A DNA stretch of 64,000 nucleotides from Dehalococcoidales bacterium (GTDB lineage Bacteria; Chloroflexota; Dehalococcoidia; Dehalococcoidales; UBA5760), in the NCBI GenBank assembly GCA_028716225.1, contig JAQUQE010000008.1:1-64000 (forward strand). Direction: 5' to 3'. Position 1 is the stretch's first letter, and the number at the start of each line of letters is the position of its first letter. The notes beneath the pieces were generated by a model. That model saw nothing but the letters and a program-made list of their open reading frames with translations. It was not told where the DNA came from and made no database searches. The translations under genes and the position numbers were made by a program. Shown here in pieces: positions 44,135 through 52,889 of this stretch.

Positions 44135-45544
44135 TTAGTCCAGGATAACCTGAGACCTGTATTTGGGGGGAGAGACCCGCCAGCCCAGCTTATTCCTGAT
44201 ATGACTGGCAAAATCCTTAGTCACTTTGGCATCGCCATGGGTGACAAAAGCCTGCCTCGGGGTATGCTCAAAGGCAGACAGCCACTTGATCAGCTCGTCC
44301 CGGTCGGCATGCGCGGAAAGGCCGTCCAACTGCTCTATCCGGGCCCGGACCCGCCTCTTCTGACCCAGTATTCTCACCTCCGGGCTGCCCTCGACGATGT
44401 GCCGCCCCAGGGTGCCATGAGCCTGATAGCCGATAAAAAGTATCGTGCTCTCGGGACGGGAGATGTTATTGACCAGGTGGTGCTTGATCCGCCCGCCGGT
44501 ACACATGCCGGAGCCCGCGATGATGATGGCCGGGTGATTAAGTGTGTTGATGGCCTTGGAATCATCGGTGCTGGTGGTCATCTTAAGTCCGGGGAAGCGG
44601 AAGGGAGACCGGTTCAACTCCAGCAGCCGGGTCATATCCCGGTCGTAGACGGCGGGATAGTCCTTGAATATCTCGGTTATCTTGATCGCCATCGGGCTGT
44701 CGAGATAGACGGGCAGATGCGGAATCTTGCCGCCGACGAGCAGTTCGTTAAGGTGATAGAGTATCTCCTGAGCGCGTTCCAGGGCGAAACTGGGGATGAC
44801 GATGTGCCCGCCGGCGTGATAGGTCGAGTTGATGATTTCAGCCAGGTCCCCGGCTACGCCGGCCTGCTCGCCGTGCAGCCTGCTGCCGTAGGTGGACTCA
44901 ACCAGTACGTAGTCCGCCTCGGGAAACAGGGTCGGGTCGCGCAGTATGGGAACGTGCCAGCGGCCGATGTCGCCGGAGAATACGATCGTCCTTTTCCCGC
45001 CACCCGCGCTAACGGTGAGCTTGATCATCGCCGAGCCCAGAACGTGCCCGGCATCGTAAAAACCGGCTTCTATGCCGTCGCCAACGCCGACCGTCTCGGC
45101 GTATTTTACCCGGGAAGAAAAACAGGTCAGGGACTCCTCGGCATCGTCGACCGTATAGAGGGGAACCTCCGGGTAGCGGCCTCTTCTGCCTTCACGCTGA
45201 TGTCGCTTTTTCTTGAACTCGGCATCCTCTTCCTGCAGCTTTGCCGAATCAAGCAGCATCACCTCGGCAATATCGGCGGTGGCATGGGTGGATATCACCC
45301 GGCCGCGGAATCCCTCGCGGTATATGCGGGGAATAAAGCCGCAGTGGTCGAGGTGAGCGTGAGTGAGCAGTACGGCATCGATGCTGCCGGCCGCAACGGG
45401 AAACAGCTCCCAGTTCCGGGAGAGAAACTCCCGCTCCTGAAAAAGGCCGCAGTCGATCAGGATTCGGGTGCCGTTGGCTTCCAGCAGGTAGCGGGAGCCG
45501 GTTACGCTTTGGGCTGCGCCCAGAAAAGTCAGCTTTATCTTCAT
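44135..45544 (-). CDS. MBL-fold beta-CASP ribonuclease-like protein
   Basis: 469 aa. Motifs in order: LTFLGAAQSVTGSRYLLEAN, HAHLDHCGFIPRIYREGFRG (metal-binding HxHxDH), GHVLGSAMIKLT, FSGDIGRWHVPILRDP, then the beta-CASP signature ILFIGYQAHGTLGRHIVEG and a late LSAHADRDELIKWLS. This is the Zn-dependent RNA endo/exonuclease family (CPSF73/YSH1-like). Acts on RNA in the cytoplasm. Followed 6 bp upstream by the fused acyl-CoA synthetase gene, so probably co-transcribed. Confidence 0.9.
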   Translation of the reverse strand: MKIKLTFLGAAQSVTGSRYLLEANGTRILIDCGLFQEREFLSRNWELFPVAAGSIDAVLLTHAHLDHCGFIPRIYREGFRGRVISTHATADIAEVMLLDSAKLQEEDAEFKKKRHQREGRRGRYPEVPLYTVDDAEESLTCFSSRVKYAETVGVGDGIEAGFYDAGHVLGSAMIKLTVSAGGGKRTIVFSGDIGRWHVPILRDPTLFPEADYVLVESTYGSRLHGEQAGVAGDLAEIINSTYHAGGHIVIPSFALERAQEILYHLNELLVGGKIPHLPVYLDSPMAIKITEIFKDYPAVYDRDMTRLLELNRSPFRFPGLKMTTSTDDSKAINTLNHPAIIIAGSGMCTGGRIKHHLVNNISRPESTILFIGYQAHGTLGRHIVEGSPEVRILGQKRRVRARIEQLDGLSAHADRDELIKWLSAFEHTPRQAFVTHGDAKVTKDFASHIRNKLGWRVSPPKYRSQVILD

Positions 45545-45550
45545 TATCCC

Positions 45551-48265
45551 TTACTTCAGCGTCGCCCGGGCATCGACCACCCAGTAGCCCTTGCCCTGCG
45601 CCATCACCTTGACCGGATTAAGGTCCATCTCGGCAAGCTCGGGGACATCCTCGACCAGCGCCGAGATTCTGAGCAGCAGGTCCTCGAGGGCGGCAACGTC
45701 GCTGGGGGGGTCGCCCCTGAAGCCGGCAAACAGCTTGGCCATCTTGACCGAGCTGATCAGCTCTTTGGCATCCAGATCGGTAAGCGGGTGCAGCCGGACC
45801 ACGATATCCTTAAGCAACTCGGCGTATACCCCGCCCAGACCGAACATGATCAGCGGCCCGAACAGGGGGTCCTGGGTGACACCGACAATGGCTTCGGTAC
45901 CGCCCTTGACCATCTTCTGTACGATAACCCCGTCCATCTCGTCCTGGCGGCCGATTCCAGCCAGTTTGCTCCGAATATCCCGGAAGGCTTCCTCAACCTC
46001 TTTGTCCGACTTAAGACCCAGCACCACCCCGCCGACATCGGTCTTGTGGGTAATGGTAGCCGAGGCCAGCTTGACCGCCACCGGGAAGCCGATGCGCGAG
46101 GCCGCTTTACCCGCCTCGGACTCCGTTTTCGCCATCACCGTCTCGGCAACCCGTATTCCGTAGCAGGAAAGCAGCTCCTTAATCTCATCGGCAGAAAGCC
46201 AGAGCGGTCGCTTGGTGGTACCGGTCAATGCCGATTCCACTATTCTGCGCGCCCGGCTCCGTTTGATGCCGGTAAACTTGACCTCCTTGCCCTTGGGACG
46301 CCGTACCCAGTCACCGTATTCGGTAGCCCGGGCCAGGGCCAGAACAGCATCCTCCGGGAAGGGGTAGCAGGGCACAAACTGATCTTGAGAACCCAGCTTG
46401 CCCTTAAAGCCCTGTTGTCCCATAGCACAGACCAGCAAGGGCTTGCCTTTCTTGAGGAAGAGAGGCGCTACCTTGCGAAGCGCATCCTCCATTTCCACGG
46501 GGTCGATAAACAGCGGCGGCAGGAAGATCACAATGACGGCATCGTTATCCTTATCCTGCGCCAGCACCTTGAGGATTTCCTCGAACTCCTCTCCGACCGC
46601 CCCCGCCGTGGTATCGAGGGGGTTATTGAGGGGAATCCTCCGCCGCAGCACTGACTTCAGCTTGCCCTTGGTCTCCTCGCTGAGCTCGGGCAACTGCAAG
46701 CCGTGCTGCTCGCAGGCATCGGCAGCCAGAATGCCCGGACCGCCTCCGTTGGTGACCACAACCACCCGGCGGCCCTTTGCCACCGGCTGACCGGAAAGCA
46801 GCGTGGCCACATCGAAGAGCTCTCCCATGGTATCGACCCGGATGATACCCGCCTGGCGGAACAGGGCCCCGGAGGCTACTTCGGAGGTAGCCAGGGCCCC
46901 GGTGTGCGACGATGCCGCCCGCGACCCGGCCGCAGTCCGGCCGCTCTTAACGGCAACTATCGGCTTGGCGGCAGAGACCCTGCGGGCGATACGGCCGAAG
47001 CTGCGCGGATTGCCGAACGACTCCAGATAGAGCAGCAGCACTCGGGTCGACGGGTCCTCCTCCCAGTACTGCAAAAAGTCATTGGCCGAGATATCGGCAC
47101 TGTTGCCGACACTGGCAAAACCGGAGATGCCCATATCGACGCTCCGGGCATAGTCGAGAACAGCCAGGCCCATAGCACCGCTCTGGGATAGAAAGGCAAC
47201 GTTACCGTGCGGGGGATAGATCGGCGAGAAGCTGGCATTCATGCTGATGGTCGGAGCCGTGTTGATCACGCCCATACAGTTCGGCCCGACCAGCCGCATC
47301 CCGTATCCCAGGGCGACCGAACGGAGCTCACGCTCACGGGCGGCTCCTTCGGCGCCGCTTTCGCTGAATCCGTCCGAGATAACGATGAGCGCCCGTACTC
47401 CTTTACTGCCGCACTCATCAACTACCTTAACCACCTGTGGCGCCGGCACGACTACGATGGCCAGATCGACATCGCCCGGTACGTCAAGTATCGAGGGATA
47501 AGTCCGGACCGACATCACCGATTCGGCTTTGGGGTTAACCGGATAGACCACTCCGGAAAAACGGTTCTGCATAATACACTGGAAGAGGAGCTGCCCGATG
47601 GTACCGGGCCTCCTGGAGGCTCCGATTACCGCCATCGAGCGTGGCGATAAGACATAGCGCAGTGAAGCGAGCGTCGAAAAACGCTCCCTTTCCTCCTCCT
47701 TCTTCACCACTATCTTTGTGCGTGCTATGGGAAAGACGACATGGTAGACGCCCTCTTCAAGGGCACTGGTAATGTGGAAACCGTAGTCGCGGAAAACGCT
47801 CATCATTTCGTCGTTTTCCAGCAGCACGTCCGCTTCAAAGACGTTGATACCGTTATCCCGGGCCACGTTAGCCAGCCACTCGATGAGCTTGGTGCCGATG
47901 CCCCGACCGTGATAGGCGTCTTCGATTACGAAAGCTACCTCAGCAGAGGTCTTATTAGGTAGACGGTAGTAACGTCCGATCGCTATTATTTCCCGGCGAC
48001 TGCCCTTCATCTTCTCGGCAACAAAGGCAAAGGTGTTATGATAGTCCACCGTACAGAAACGGACGGCATCTTCGCGCCCCAGCTTGGGGACATGATGAAA
48101 TCGCAAATAGAGAGTACGCTCGCTGAGCCGTGATATGAAAGAGAGCCATTGATCTATGTCATCACGCCATATTGGCCTTAGCATAAGGCGCATGCCATCC
48201 TTGAGCAAAACCTCGGTTTCATACTGGGCCGGATATAACCCTGCTGCTTCCTCAGCCATGTTCAT
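45551..48265 (-). CDS. GNAT acetyltransferase fused to ADP-forming acyl-CoA synthetase
   Basis: 904 aa. Residues 1-165 form a GNAT domain (FVIEDAYHGRGIGTKLIEWL binds acetyl-CoA). Next come a CoA-binding domain (YVLSPRSMAVIGASRRPGTI), the ligase domain with ASSHTGALATSEVASGALFR (phospho-His), and a C-terminal ATP-grasp (GFPVAVKLASATITHKTDVG; ending MDLNPVKVMAQGKGYWVVD). Proteins of this Pat/AcuA-like layout act in acetyl-lysine signalling or acyl-CoA energy conservation. A separate alpha/beta pair occurs at 9482-11649, so the genome has two such systems. Confidence 0.9.
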   Translation of the reverse strand: MNMAEEAAGLYPAQYETEVLLKDGMRLMLRPIWRDDIDQWLSFISRLSERTLYLRFHHVPKLGREDAVRFCTVDYHNTFAFVAEKMKGSRREIIAIGRYYRLPNKTSAEVAFVIEDAYHGRGIGTKLIEWLANVARDNGINVFEADVLLENDEMMSVFRDYGFHITSALEEGVYHVVFPIARTKIVVKKEEERERFSTLASLRYVLSPRSMAVIGASRRPGTIGQLLFQCIMQNRFSGVVYPVNPKAESVMSVRTYPSILDVPGDVDLAIVVVPAPQVVKVVDECGSKGVRALIVISDGFSESGAEGAARERELRSVALGYGMRLVGPNCMGVINTAPTISMNASFSPIYPPHGNVAFLSQSGAMGLAVLDYARSVDMGISGFASVGNSADISANDFLQYWEEDPSTRVLLLYLESFGNPRSFGRIARRVSAAKPIVAVKSGRTAAGSRAASSHTGALATSEVASGALFRQAGIIRVDTMGELFDVATLLSGQPVAKGRRVVVVTNGGGPGILAADACEQHGLQLPELSEETKGKLKSVLRRRIPLNNPLDTTAGAVGEEFEEILKVLAQDKDNDAVIVIFLPPLFIDPVEMEDALRKVAPLFLKKGKPLLVCAMGQQGFKGKLGSQDQFVPCYPFPEDAVLALARATEYGDWVRRPKGKEVKFTGIKRSRARRIVESALTGTTKRPLWLSADEIKELLSCYGIRVAETVMAKTESEAGKAASRIGFPVAVKLASATITHKTDVGGVVLGLKSDKEVEEAFRDIRSKLAGIGRQDEMDGVIVQKMVKGGTEAIVGVTQDPLFGPLIMFGLGGVYAELLKDIVVRLHPLTDLDAKELISSVKMAKLFAGFRGDPPSDVAALEDLLLRISALVEDVPELAEMDLNPVKVMAQGKGYWVVDARATLK

Positions 48266-48647
48266 CTACCTCTTAATAATTTGTTTCTGCGAATACACAA
48301 ATCCCTGTTTTAAGACGCGAAGCTATCTCTTCAATCTCAAATCAGGGATATTAGGACCTCACCGGTAATGCCGGGGTGGAGAAACGATACAAAACCCTGT
48401 CCGTAACACTACTGAAAACCCCCTTACCGGGTCTTGAGCGAACACGGAACCTTCTCCAGATAGCAAGTTGCCAACCAGCGGCCCCACTACCAGAATACGG
48501 TCTTTGCTAGTCCTGTTTTATGATAAGTCAAGAAGCAGTCCATGTCAAATCAGCCCGGTACTGCCCGGATTACTTTCCTCTTTTCACCAAGAAACGCCGA
48601 AAGGGCCGGGGAATCGGTCATAATCCATAATATCCGGAGTATAACGG
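48266..48647. other. intergenic region
   Basis: About 380 bp. A loose inverted pair ATCCCTG/CAGGGAT (48301-48350) flanks a 35-nt loop; no T-run follows. No gene or clear promoter is evident. It separates the acyl-CoA synthetase gene from the end of the C1 operon. Confidence 0.4.
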
Positions 48648-48950
48648 CTAGGCCAGCTTCCTCGCCACCGATTGCATTTTATCTTCCGCTGATGATTCTC
48701 GGTCACGGCGCTCATCAATCCGAACCGTGGTGACCACTCTCTGCACCCGGTCGCCAAAGACGGAGTCGTGCATTTTTCGAACCGCCTCCAGCACGTCGGC
48801 AAGATTACCCTCCAGTATGGTCCCCATACCGGTCAGCGTGTATTTGATGTTTTTCTGCTGACCGAGTGCTGCGATTGCTCTGGCCACATACTGACTGACC
48901 GACGGCGTACCGGTTCCAATGGGTACTACTGATATCTCGGCAATAGTCAT
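48648..48950 (-). CDS. MTH1187-type thiamine-binding protein
   Basis: 100 aa. TIAEISVVPIGTGTPSVSQY, YTLTGMGTILEGNLADVLEA and RVVTTVRIDERRDRESSAED match the MTH1187/YkoF (DUF77) thiamine-binding family exactly in length and order. Cytoplasmic. The last gene of the C1 operon on this strand, 63 bp downstream of DUF3786. Confidence 0.85.
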   Translation of the reverse strand: MTIAEISVVPIGTGTPSVSQYVARAIAALGQQKNIKYTLTGMGTILEGNLADVLEAVRKMHDSVFGDRVQRVVTTVRIDERRDRESSAEDKMQSVARKLA

Positions 48951-49013
48951 CTTCCCCTCCCTTCTTTTTAGCAGGATACTGCCAGGAGCCGGATATATCC
49001 GGCTGCATTCGCC

Positions 49014-49667
49014 TTATGCCAGCGACTTGATCAACTTCCAGACTACGGTCTCACAGAGCACGGTGATGTCCTCGGTAGACAGGTAATCGGTAATACCGGA
49101 GTCGAAGATTATGCTCGCTGAAGGAGCAAACTCGGCGTCGCCTCTCCACAGGACCGGCGTTATCGTTACGAAAGGGAAGGCCTGGATAGCTACCGCCGTA
49201 TCACCGTAGTCCGCCCTACGACCGCCCAGCTTTTCAGCAGCGTCGAGCATCCGGTCGGGCTCTTTGCCGAAGCGGGCCAGCAGCGGATCCAACGTTCTCT
49301 TGGCAAAGGTCGGGAAATAAACCGGCCCTTCGGGCAGCTCCTTGAAGGTGATGGCCCTGCCGGCGGCCGGAGTTCTCCGGGCCAGAGTCAGGTAGTGCAG
49401 CATCAGGACCTTCTCTCTGATCGACACCGGCTCCTGACTGCCGGCCGGAGTGATATCGACATCGGGCAGGGTAATCCAGTACGACCGGTTGAGGTAGGTA
49501 AGGGCGATAGCCATCGGGGCGCCGCCCTCGAGATAGCGGGCACCGCTCATAGCGCACAGCTTGCTGATATCACGGCGGTTAAGCTCTTCAGCAGCGAGCC
49601 GATAGGCCAGGCCATAGGCCTGTTCATAGTGACGCTGGTGGGGAAGTGGAAGACGGCTGTTTTCCAT
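49014..49667 (-). CDS. DUF3786 protein
   Basis: 217 aa from the ATG at 49667. The longer in-frame extension to 49817 would overlap metF and is not supported. GGAPMAIALTYLNRSYWITL, FPTFAKRTLDPLLARFGKEP and PFVTITPVLWRGDAEFAPSA match DUF3786, which repeatedly occurs with corrinoid iron-sulfur and acetyl-CoA synthase genes. A folding or cofactor role is likely but unproven. Between metF and the thiamine-binding gene. Confidence 0.8.
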   Translation of the reverse strand: MENSRLPLPHQRHYEQAYGLAYRLAAEELNRRDISKLCAMSGARYLEGGAPMAIALTYLNRSYWITLPDVDITPAGSQEPVSIREKVLMLHYLTLARRTPAAGRAITFKELPEGPVYFPTFAKRTLDPLLARFGKEPDRMLDAAEKLGGRRADYGDTAVAIQAFPFVTITPVLWRGDAEFAPSASIIFDSGITDYLSTEDITVLCETVVWKLIKSLA

Positions 49668-49741
49668 TCTAAAAATACCGCGGCAACTTATCCTTGAGCG
49701 GAGAACTCCTGCCAACCTTAATATTCCCCTCTTATCGAGGG

Positions 49742-50626
49742 TTATAGCCCAGAGGCTTTCAGGATAGCCGGTACGTACCTGTCCCAGCCCAGGGTCATCA
49801 GGTGAGCACCCTGGCACATATCCTTCATCTCTTTGAGCAATCCGGCGGTAATCTCTATCGAGGTCTTCACCTTATCGTCGGCACCGGCCATCCGGTCAAT
49901 AATATCCTGGGGCACGAAAATACCCGAGACATTCTTGTTCATATACCGGGCCATACCGGCATTCTTGAGGGGTATCAACCCCACCAGAACAGGGACCTTA
50001 AAACCTTCCTGCTCCACCCTCTTCATGAACTTCTCGAAGAGCCGAACATCAAAGACGGCCTGGGTCTGAAAGAACCTGGCCCCGGCTTCAATCTTTTTCG
50101 CCATCTTGATAATCTGCAGCTCGAAGGAGGCTTCGGAATCAGCTCCCGGGTTGACCACCGCTCCGGCGAAGAAATCGGGCGTGCCCTGAAGCTCATTCCC
50201 CACCATATCGTGGCCCCCGTTCAGTGTTTTGATCATCTCGAGGAGCTGTACCGAGTCCACATCATAGACCAGCTTGGCCTGGGGGTGATCACCGAACGAG
50301 GGCAAGTCTCCGGTGATTGCCAGGACGTTCTCCAGGCCCAGGACGGCTGCGCTCAGCAGGTCCGATTCCAGAGCTATCCGGTTACGGTCCCGGGTGACAA
50401 CCTCAAACACGATCTCGAGTCCGGCGTCCAAGGCCAGGTGACAGGCAGCCAGCGCTCCCAGCTTCATCACCGCACTCTGCTGATCGGTAACGTTGGCGGC
50501 AGCCACCCTGCCCTTAAGAATCCTGGCCGCCTCCCGGATCCCGCTGGTATCGGTCCCCTTCAGCGGGACTATCTCGGCGGTAACGGTAAATTCTCCCGCC
50601 TCAAGTTGAGATCGCATCAAGCTCAA
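49742..50626 (-). CDS. metF: methylenetetrahydrofolate reductase
   Basis: 294 aa from a TTG at 50626 with AGGAGG 9 nt upstream (an ATG at 50617 and longer readings exist). TIM-barrel MTHFR: FTVTAEIVPLKGTDTSGIRE, AANVTDQQSAVMKLGALAAC, VLAITGDLPSFGDHPQAKLV and IEAGARFFQTQAVFDVRLFE. Reduces 5,10-methylene-THF to 5-methyl-THF for the methyl branch. No metV (zinc-protein partner) gene is in the window. Its start lies 14 bp from the acsE stop. Confidence 0.85.
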   Translation of the reverse strand: MSLMRSQLEAGEFTVTAEIVPLKGTDTSGIREAARILKGRVAAANVTDQQSAVMKLGALAACHLALDAGLEIVFEVVTRDRNRIALESDLLSAAVLGLENVLAITGDLPSFGDHPQAKLVYDVDSVQLLEMIKTLNGGHDMVGNELQGTPDFFAGAVVNPGADSEASFELQIIKMAKKIEAGARFFQTQAVFDVRLFEKFMKRVEQEGFKVPVLVGLIPLKNAGMARYMNKNVSGIFVPQDIIDRMAGADDKVKTSIEITAGLLKEMKDMCQGAHLMTLGWDRYVPAILKASGL

Positions 50627-50639
50627 TTTATTATTCCTC

Positions 50640-51530
50640 CTACACCTCAAGCCAGGAAACGGAATAGAGCGACTCGCCGGTAAGTACTCTGACCGTTTTT
50701 GCGTACCTGGTCTCCTCTTGATCCAAAGAGGCAAGGTCCGGCCCCTCGCCGTCCATCAAACGTTGTACCAGATCAACCAGGTCCGGCCGCCTGCCCCGGG
50801 CAATTTCAATCAACTCGGAGTCAAAGGCATCCACTATTGCCGAGTGCAGCCCGTATTTCATCAACATCATCAAATAGGTCCGGTTGAGATACGGCCGGAG
50901 ATCCTTAGGAGTTCCGTTGGAGACATTGGACAGCCCCACGGTAGACTTGCAACCCGGAGCAATATCCTGAAGCATACTCATAAACTCCAGACAGGGCTGT
51001 ACCTGGTTAGTATCGGCACTGCTGGCCGGGGTCACAATCGGGTCGAGCCAGATATCCTCATTGGGTATCCCCGCTTTGTTCGCTTCATAGACAAGCTCCG
51101 CCGCTATCATGCCTCTTTCCGCAGCATCCCGGGGCATTCCCTCTCTGCCCCACAAGAGGCCAATCATCTCGGCACCATAACGCTTGACTAGGGGAAATCC
51201 TGCTTCCATCCGGACCAGGGATATCGAGTTAACCAGCGCCCGGTCATCTCCACAGATCCTCAGCCCGGCTTCTATCGCCGCCGGGTTAGTCGTATCAAGG
51301 GACAGGGGCTTATCGGTAACATCGCGCACGGTCTTGACTACCCATTCCATCAAATCCTCTCCCGCCCGGCGGGCGGGGCCGATATTGAGGTCAAGGTAGT
51401 CCATCCCGGCCTCGACCTGGGCCCGAACCATCTCCTGAACCGGCCCGGGGGTTCTTTTCTTAAAGGCAGGCCCGAGAGTGGTCGATACGATATTAATATT
51501 TTCTCCGATCAGAATCACCGCTCTCCTCAC
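50640..51530 (-). CDS. acsE: methyltetrahydrofolate:corrinoid iron-sulfur protein methyltransferase
   Basis: 296 aa; a GTG at 51530 or a GTG four codons later (MILIGENINIV) may be the start. LIGENINIVSTTLG, MDYLDLNIGPARRAGEDLME, KPLSLDTTNPAAIEAGLRIC and TVGLSNVSNGTPKDLRPYLN are the pterin-binding TIM-barrel motifs of AcsE. It passes the methyl group of methyl-THF to cobalt in the AcsCD protein. Start overlaps the acsC stop by 1 nt. Confidence 0.92.
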   Translation of the reverse strand: MRRAVILIGENINIVSTTLGPAFKKRTPGPVQEMVRAQVEAGMDYLDLNIGPARRAGEDLMEWVVKTVRDVTDKPLSLDTTNPAAIEAGLRICGDDRALVNSISLVRMEAGFPLVKRYGAEMIGLLWGREGMPRDAAERGMIAAELVYEANKAGIPNEDIWLDPIVTPASSADTNQVQPCLEFMSMLQDIAPGCKSTVGLSNVSNGTPKDLRPYLNRTYLMMLMKYGLHSAIVDAFDSELIEIARGRRPDLVDLVQRLMDGEGPDLASLDQEETRYAKTVRVLTGESLYSVSWLEV

Positions 51531-52873
51531 TATCCCTGCCAGGCTTTAAGATAAGCTGTGATGTGAGCCCCTTCCCGGGGCCCGACCTGGATTTCCCAAC
51601 CGGGTAATTCCTCCTCCAATCCCCCGCTCTCAACGGCAAGATAGCCGGGGATAGTCAGCTTCCTGTGTTTGATCCGGTCACCGATAGCACACTTCTTAAC
51701 GAAGGTGCCGATGACATCGGCGCTGAATTTCCCGGCTGCCCAGGCAGTCAGGACGGAAAGACCTTCGGTATCCATAACGATAAGATAGCTGGAGACCCGG
51801 CTGCTTTCAATCTCACCGGAGACAATAAAGTAGGTCAGGGAGAAGTTGCAGGTAAGCAACACCGGGGAATTCTCGTCTGGCCCGCCGATCTCGTAAATAC
51901 CCGCGGTGGTCGCCAGAGGACGCTGGGGGTCGGTATAGATATTCATCCTCTCCACAAGCAGGGGGAACAGGCTCTCCCCTTGAAAATCGGAGAGGACGAC
52001 AATCCCTCCGTATTTGGCAATGAACATGGAGGCAATCAGGGCTTCCTTCATCGGATCACCAGTCATCTCGGCAGGGAAGACGATGGTAGGAAAGCCTAGG
52101 GGCCGGAACTTCTTATTCAGGGCAAGGCTCCTGATGTTTACCTGGTCCTCCAACGCCCGGCGGACCGACCTTGCTCCGGAATCGATCACGATATCCTTAA
52201 CGCCGGCTCCGGTAAGCCGGGCGGTCAGCTGGCTGAGCTCTTCCAGACCGGAGCCCTTCACTACTACCGGACAGGAATGTGCTTTGGCCAGTTCCGCTAC
52301 CGACTCCAGATTATCTTTACCGGCGGCATATATCAGGGGCCTCCGGTCGGCACAGGCCTTCAGGCCGGAGGCTAGAACAGCCGGATCATCGCTCATCAGG
52401 ATAATACCAACATCACTCTTTTCCTTTACCCTGCCGGACAGGGCAGCAAACCGGGCCGCATCTCCGGAATCGCACTTCAGTGCGACCAGCTCGGGACGGA
52501 GGATGACCCCTACCCTCTCATAACTAATGTCGGATCTAGCCAACCTGTTATCGACCTCAGCATCACTCATTGTATCGCTGATGAGGATGGCAAACCCCGG
52601 GGGGTTCTCAAACCTCTTTTCATGGCGGAACATAACCGTCTCACCGCCAACCTTGAGAGCCCGGGGGCCGGTACCAATGGTCACTGTGGCCACCGGCGGT
52701 GCTGAGGCCTCCGACAGCTTCTCCCTGGCCTGATCGGAAACATAGGGACAGGAGGAGAGCTCCGCCTTGCCCGCCGCCAGACCCATGGCAAAGGCAAGGC
52801 AGGTGGGCACTCCACACTCGCCGCAGTTCGTCTTGGGAAGCAGCTTGAATATCTCTATTCCGGTAAGTGGCAT
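51530..52873 (-). CDS. acsC: corrinoid iron-sulfur protein, large subunit
   Basis: 447 aa, usual length. N-terminal 4Fe-4S motif PKTNCGECGVPTCLAFAMGL with C17, C20, C25 and C42. TIM-barrel middle, then the C-terminal corrinoid-binding region (FSLTYFIVSGEIESSRVSSY and LSVLTAWAAGKFSADVIGTF). With AcsD it carries methyl-cobamide to the acetyl-CoA synthase. 16 bp from acsB. Firm. Confidence 0.93.
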   Translation of the reverse strand: MPLTGIEIFKLLPKTNCGECGVPTCLAFAMGLAAGKAELSSCPYVSDQAREKLSEASAPPVATVTIGTGPRALKVGGETVMFRHEKRFENPPGFAILISDTMSDAEVDNRLARSDISYERVGVILRPELVALKCDSGDAARFAALSGRVKEKSDVGIILMSDDPAVLASGLKACADRRPLIYAAGKDNLESVAELAKAHSCPVVVKGSGLEELSQLTARLTGAGVKDIVIDSGARSVRRALEDQVNIRSLALNKKFRPLGFPTIVFPAEMTGDPMKEALIASMFIAKYGGIVVLSDFQGESLFPLLVERMNIYTDPQRPLATTAGIYEIGGPDENSPVLLTCNFSLTYFIVSGEIESSRVSSYLIVMDTEGLSVLTAWAAGKFSADVIGTFVKKCAIGDRIKHRKLTIPGYLAVESGGLEEELPGWEIQVGPREGAHITAYLKAWQG

Positions 52874-52889
52874 TAGATAGACTCCTCTC

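Noticed and set aside
44066-46654. 862-codon open frame on the + strand
   Set aside because: It lies antisense to the beta-CASP ribonuclease and acyl-CoA synthetase genes, which have clear motifs; it is an artefact of GC-rich codon use.
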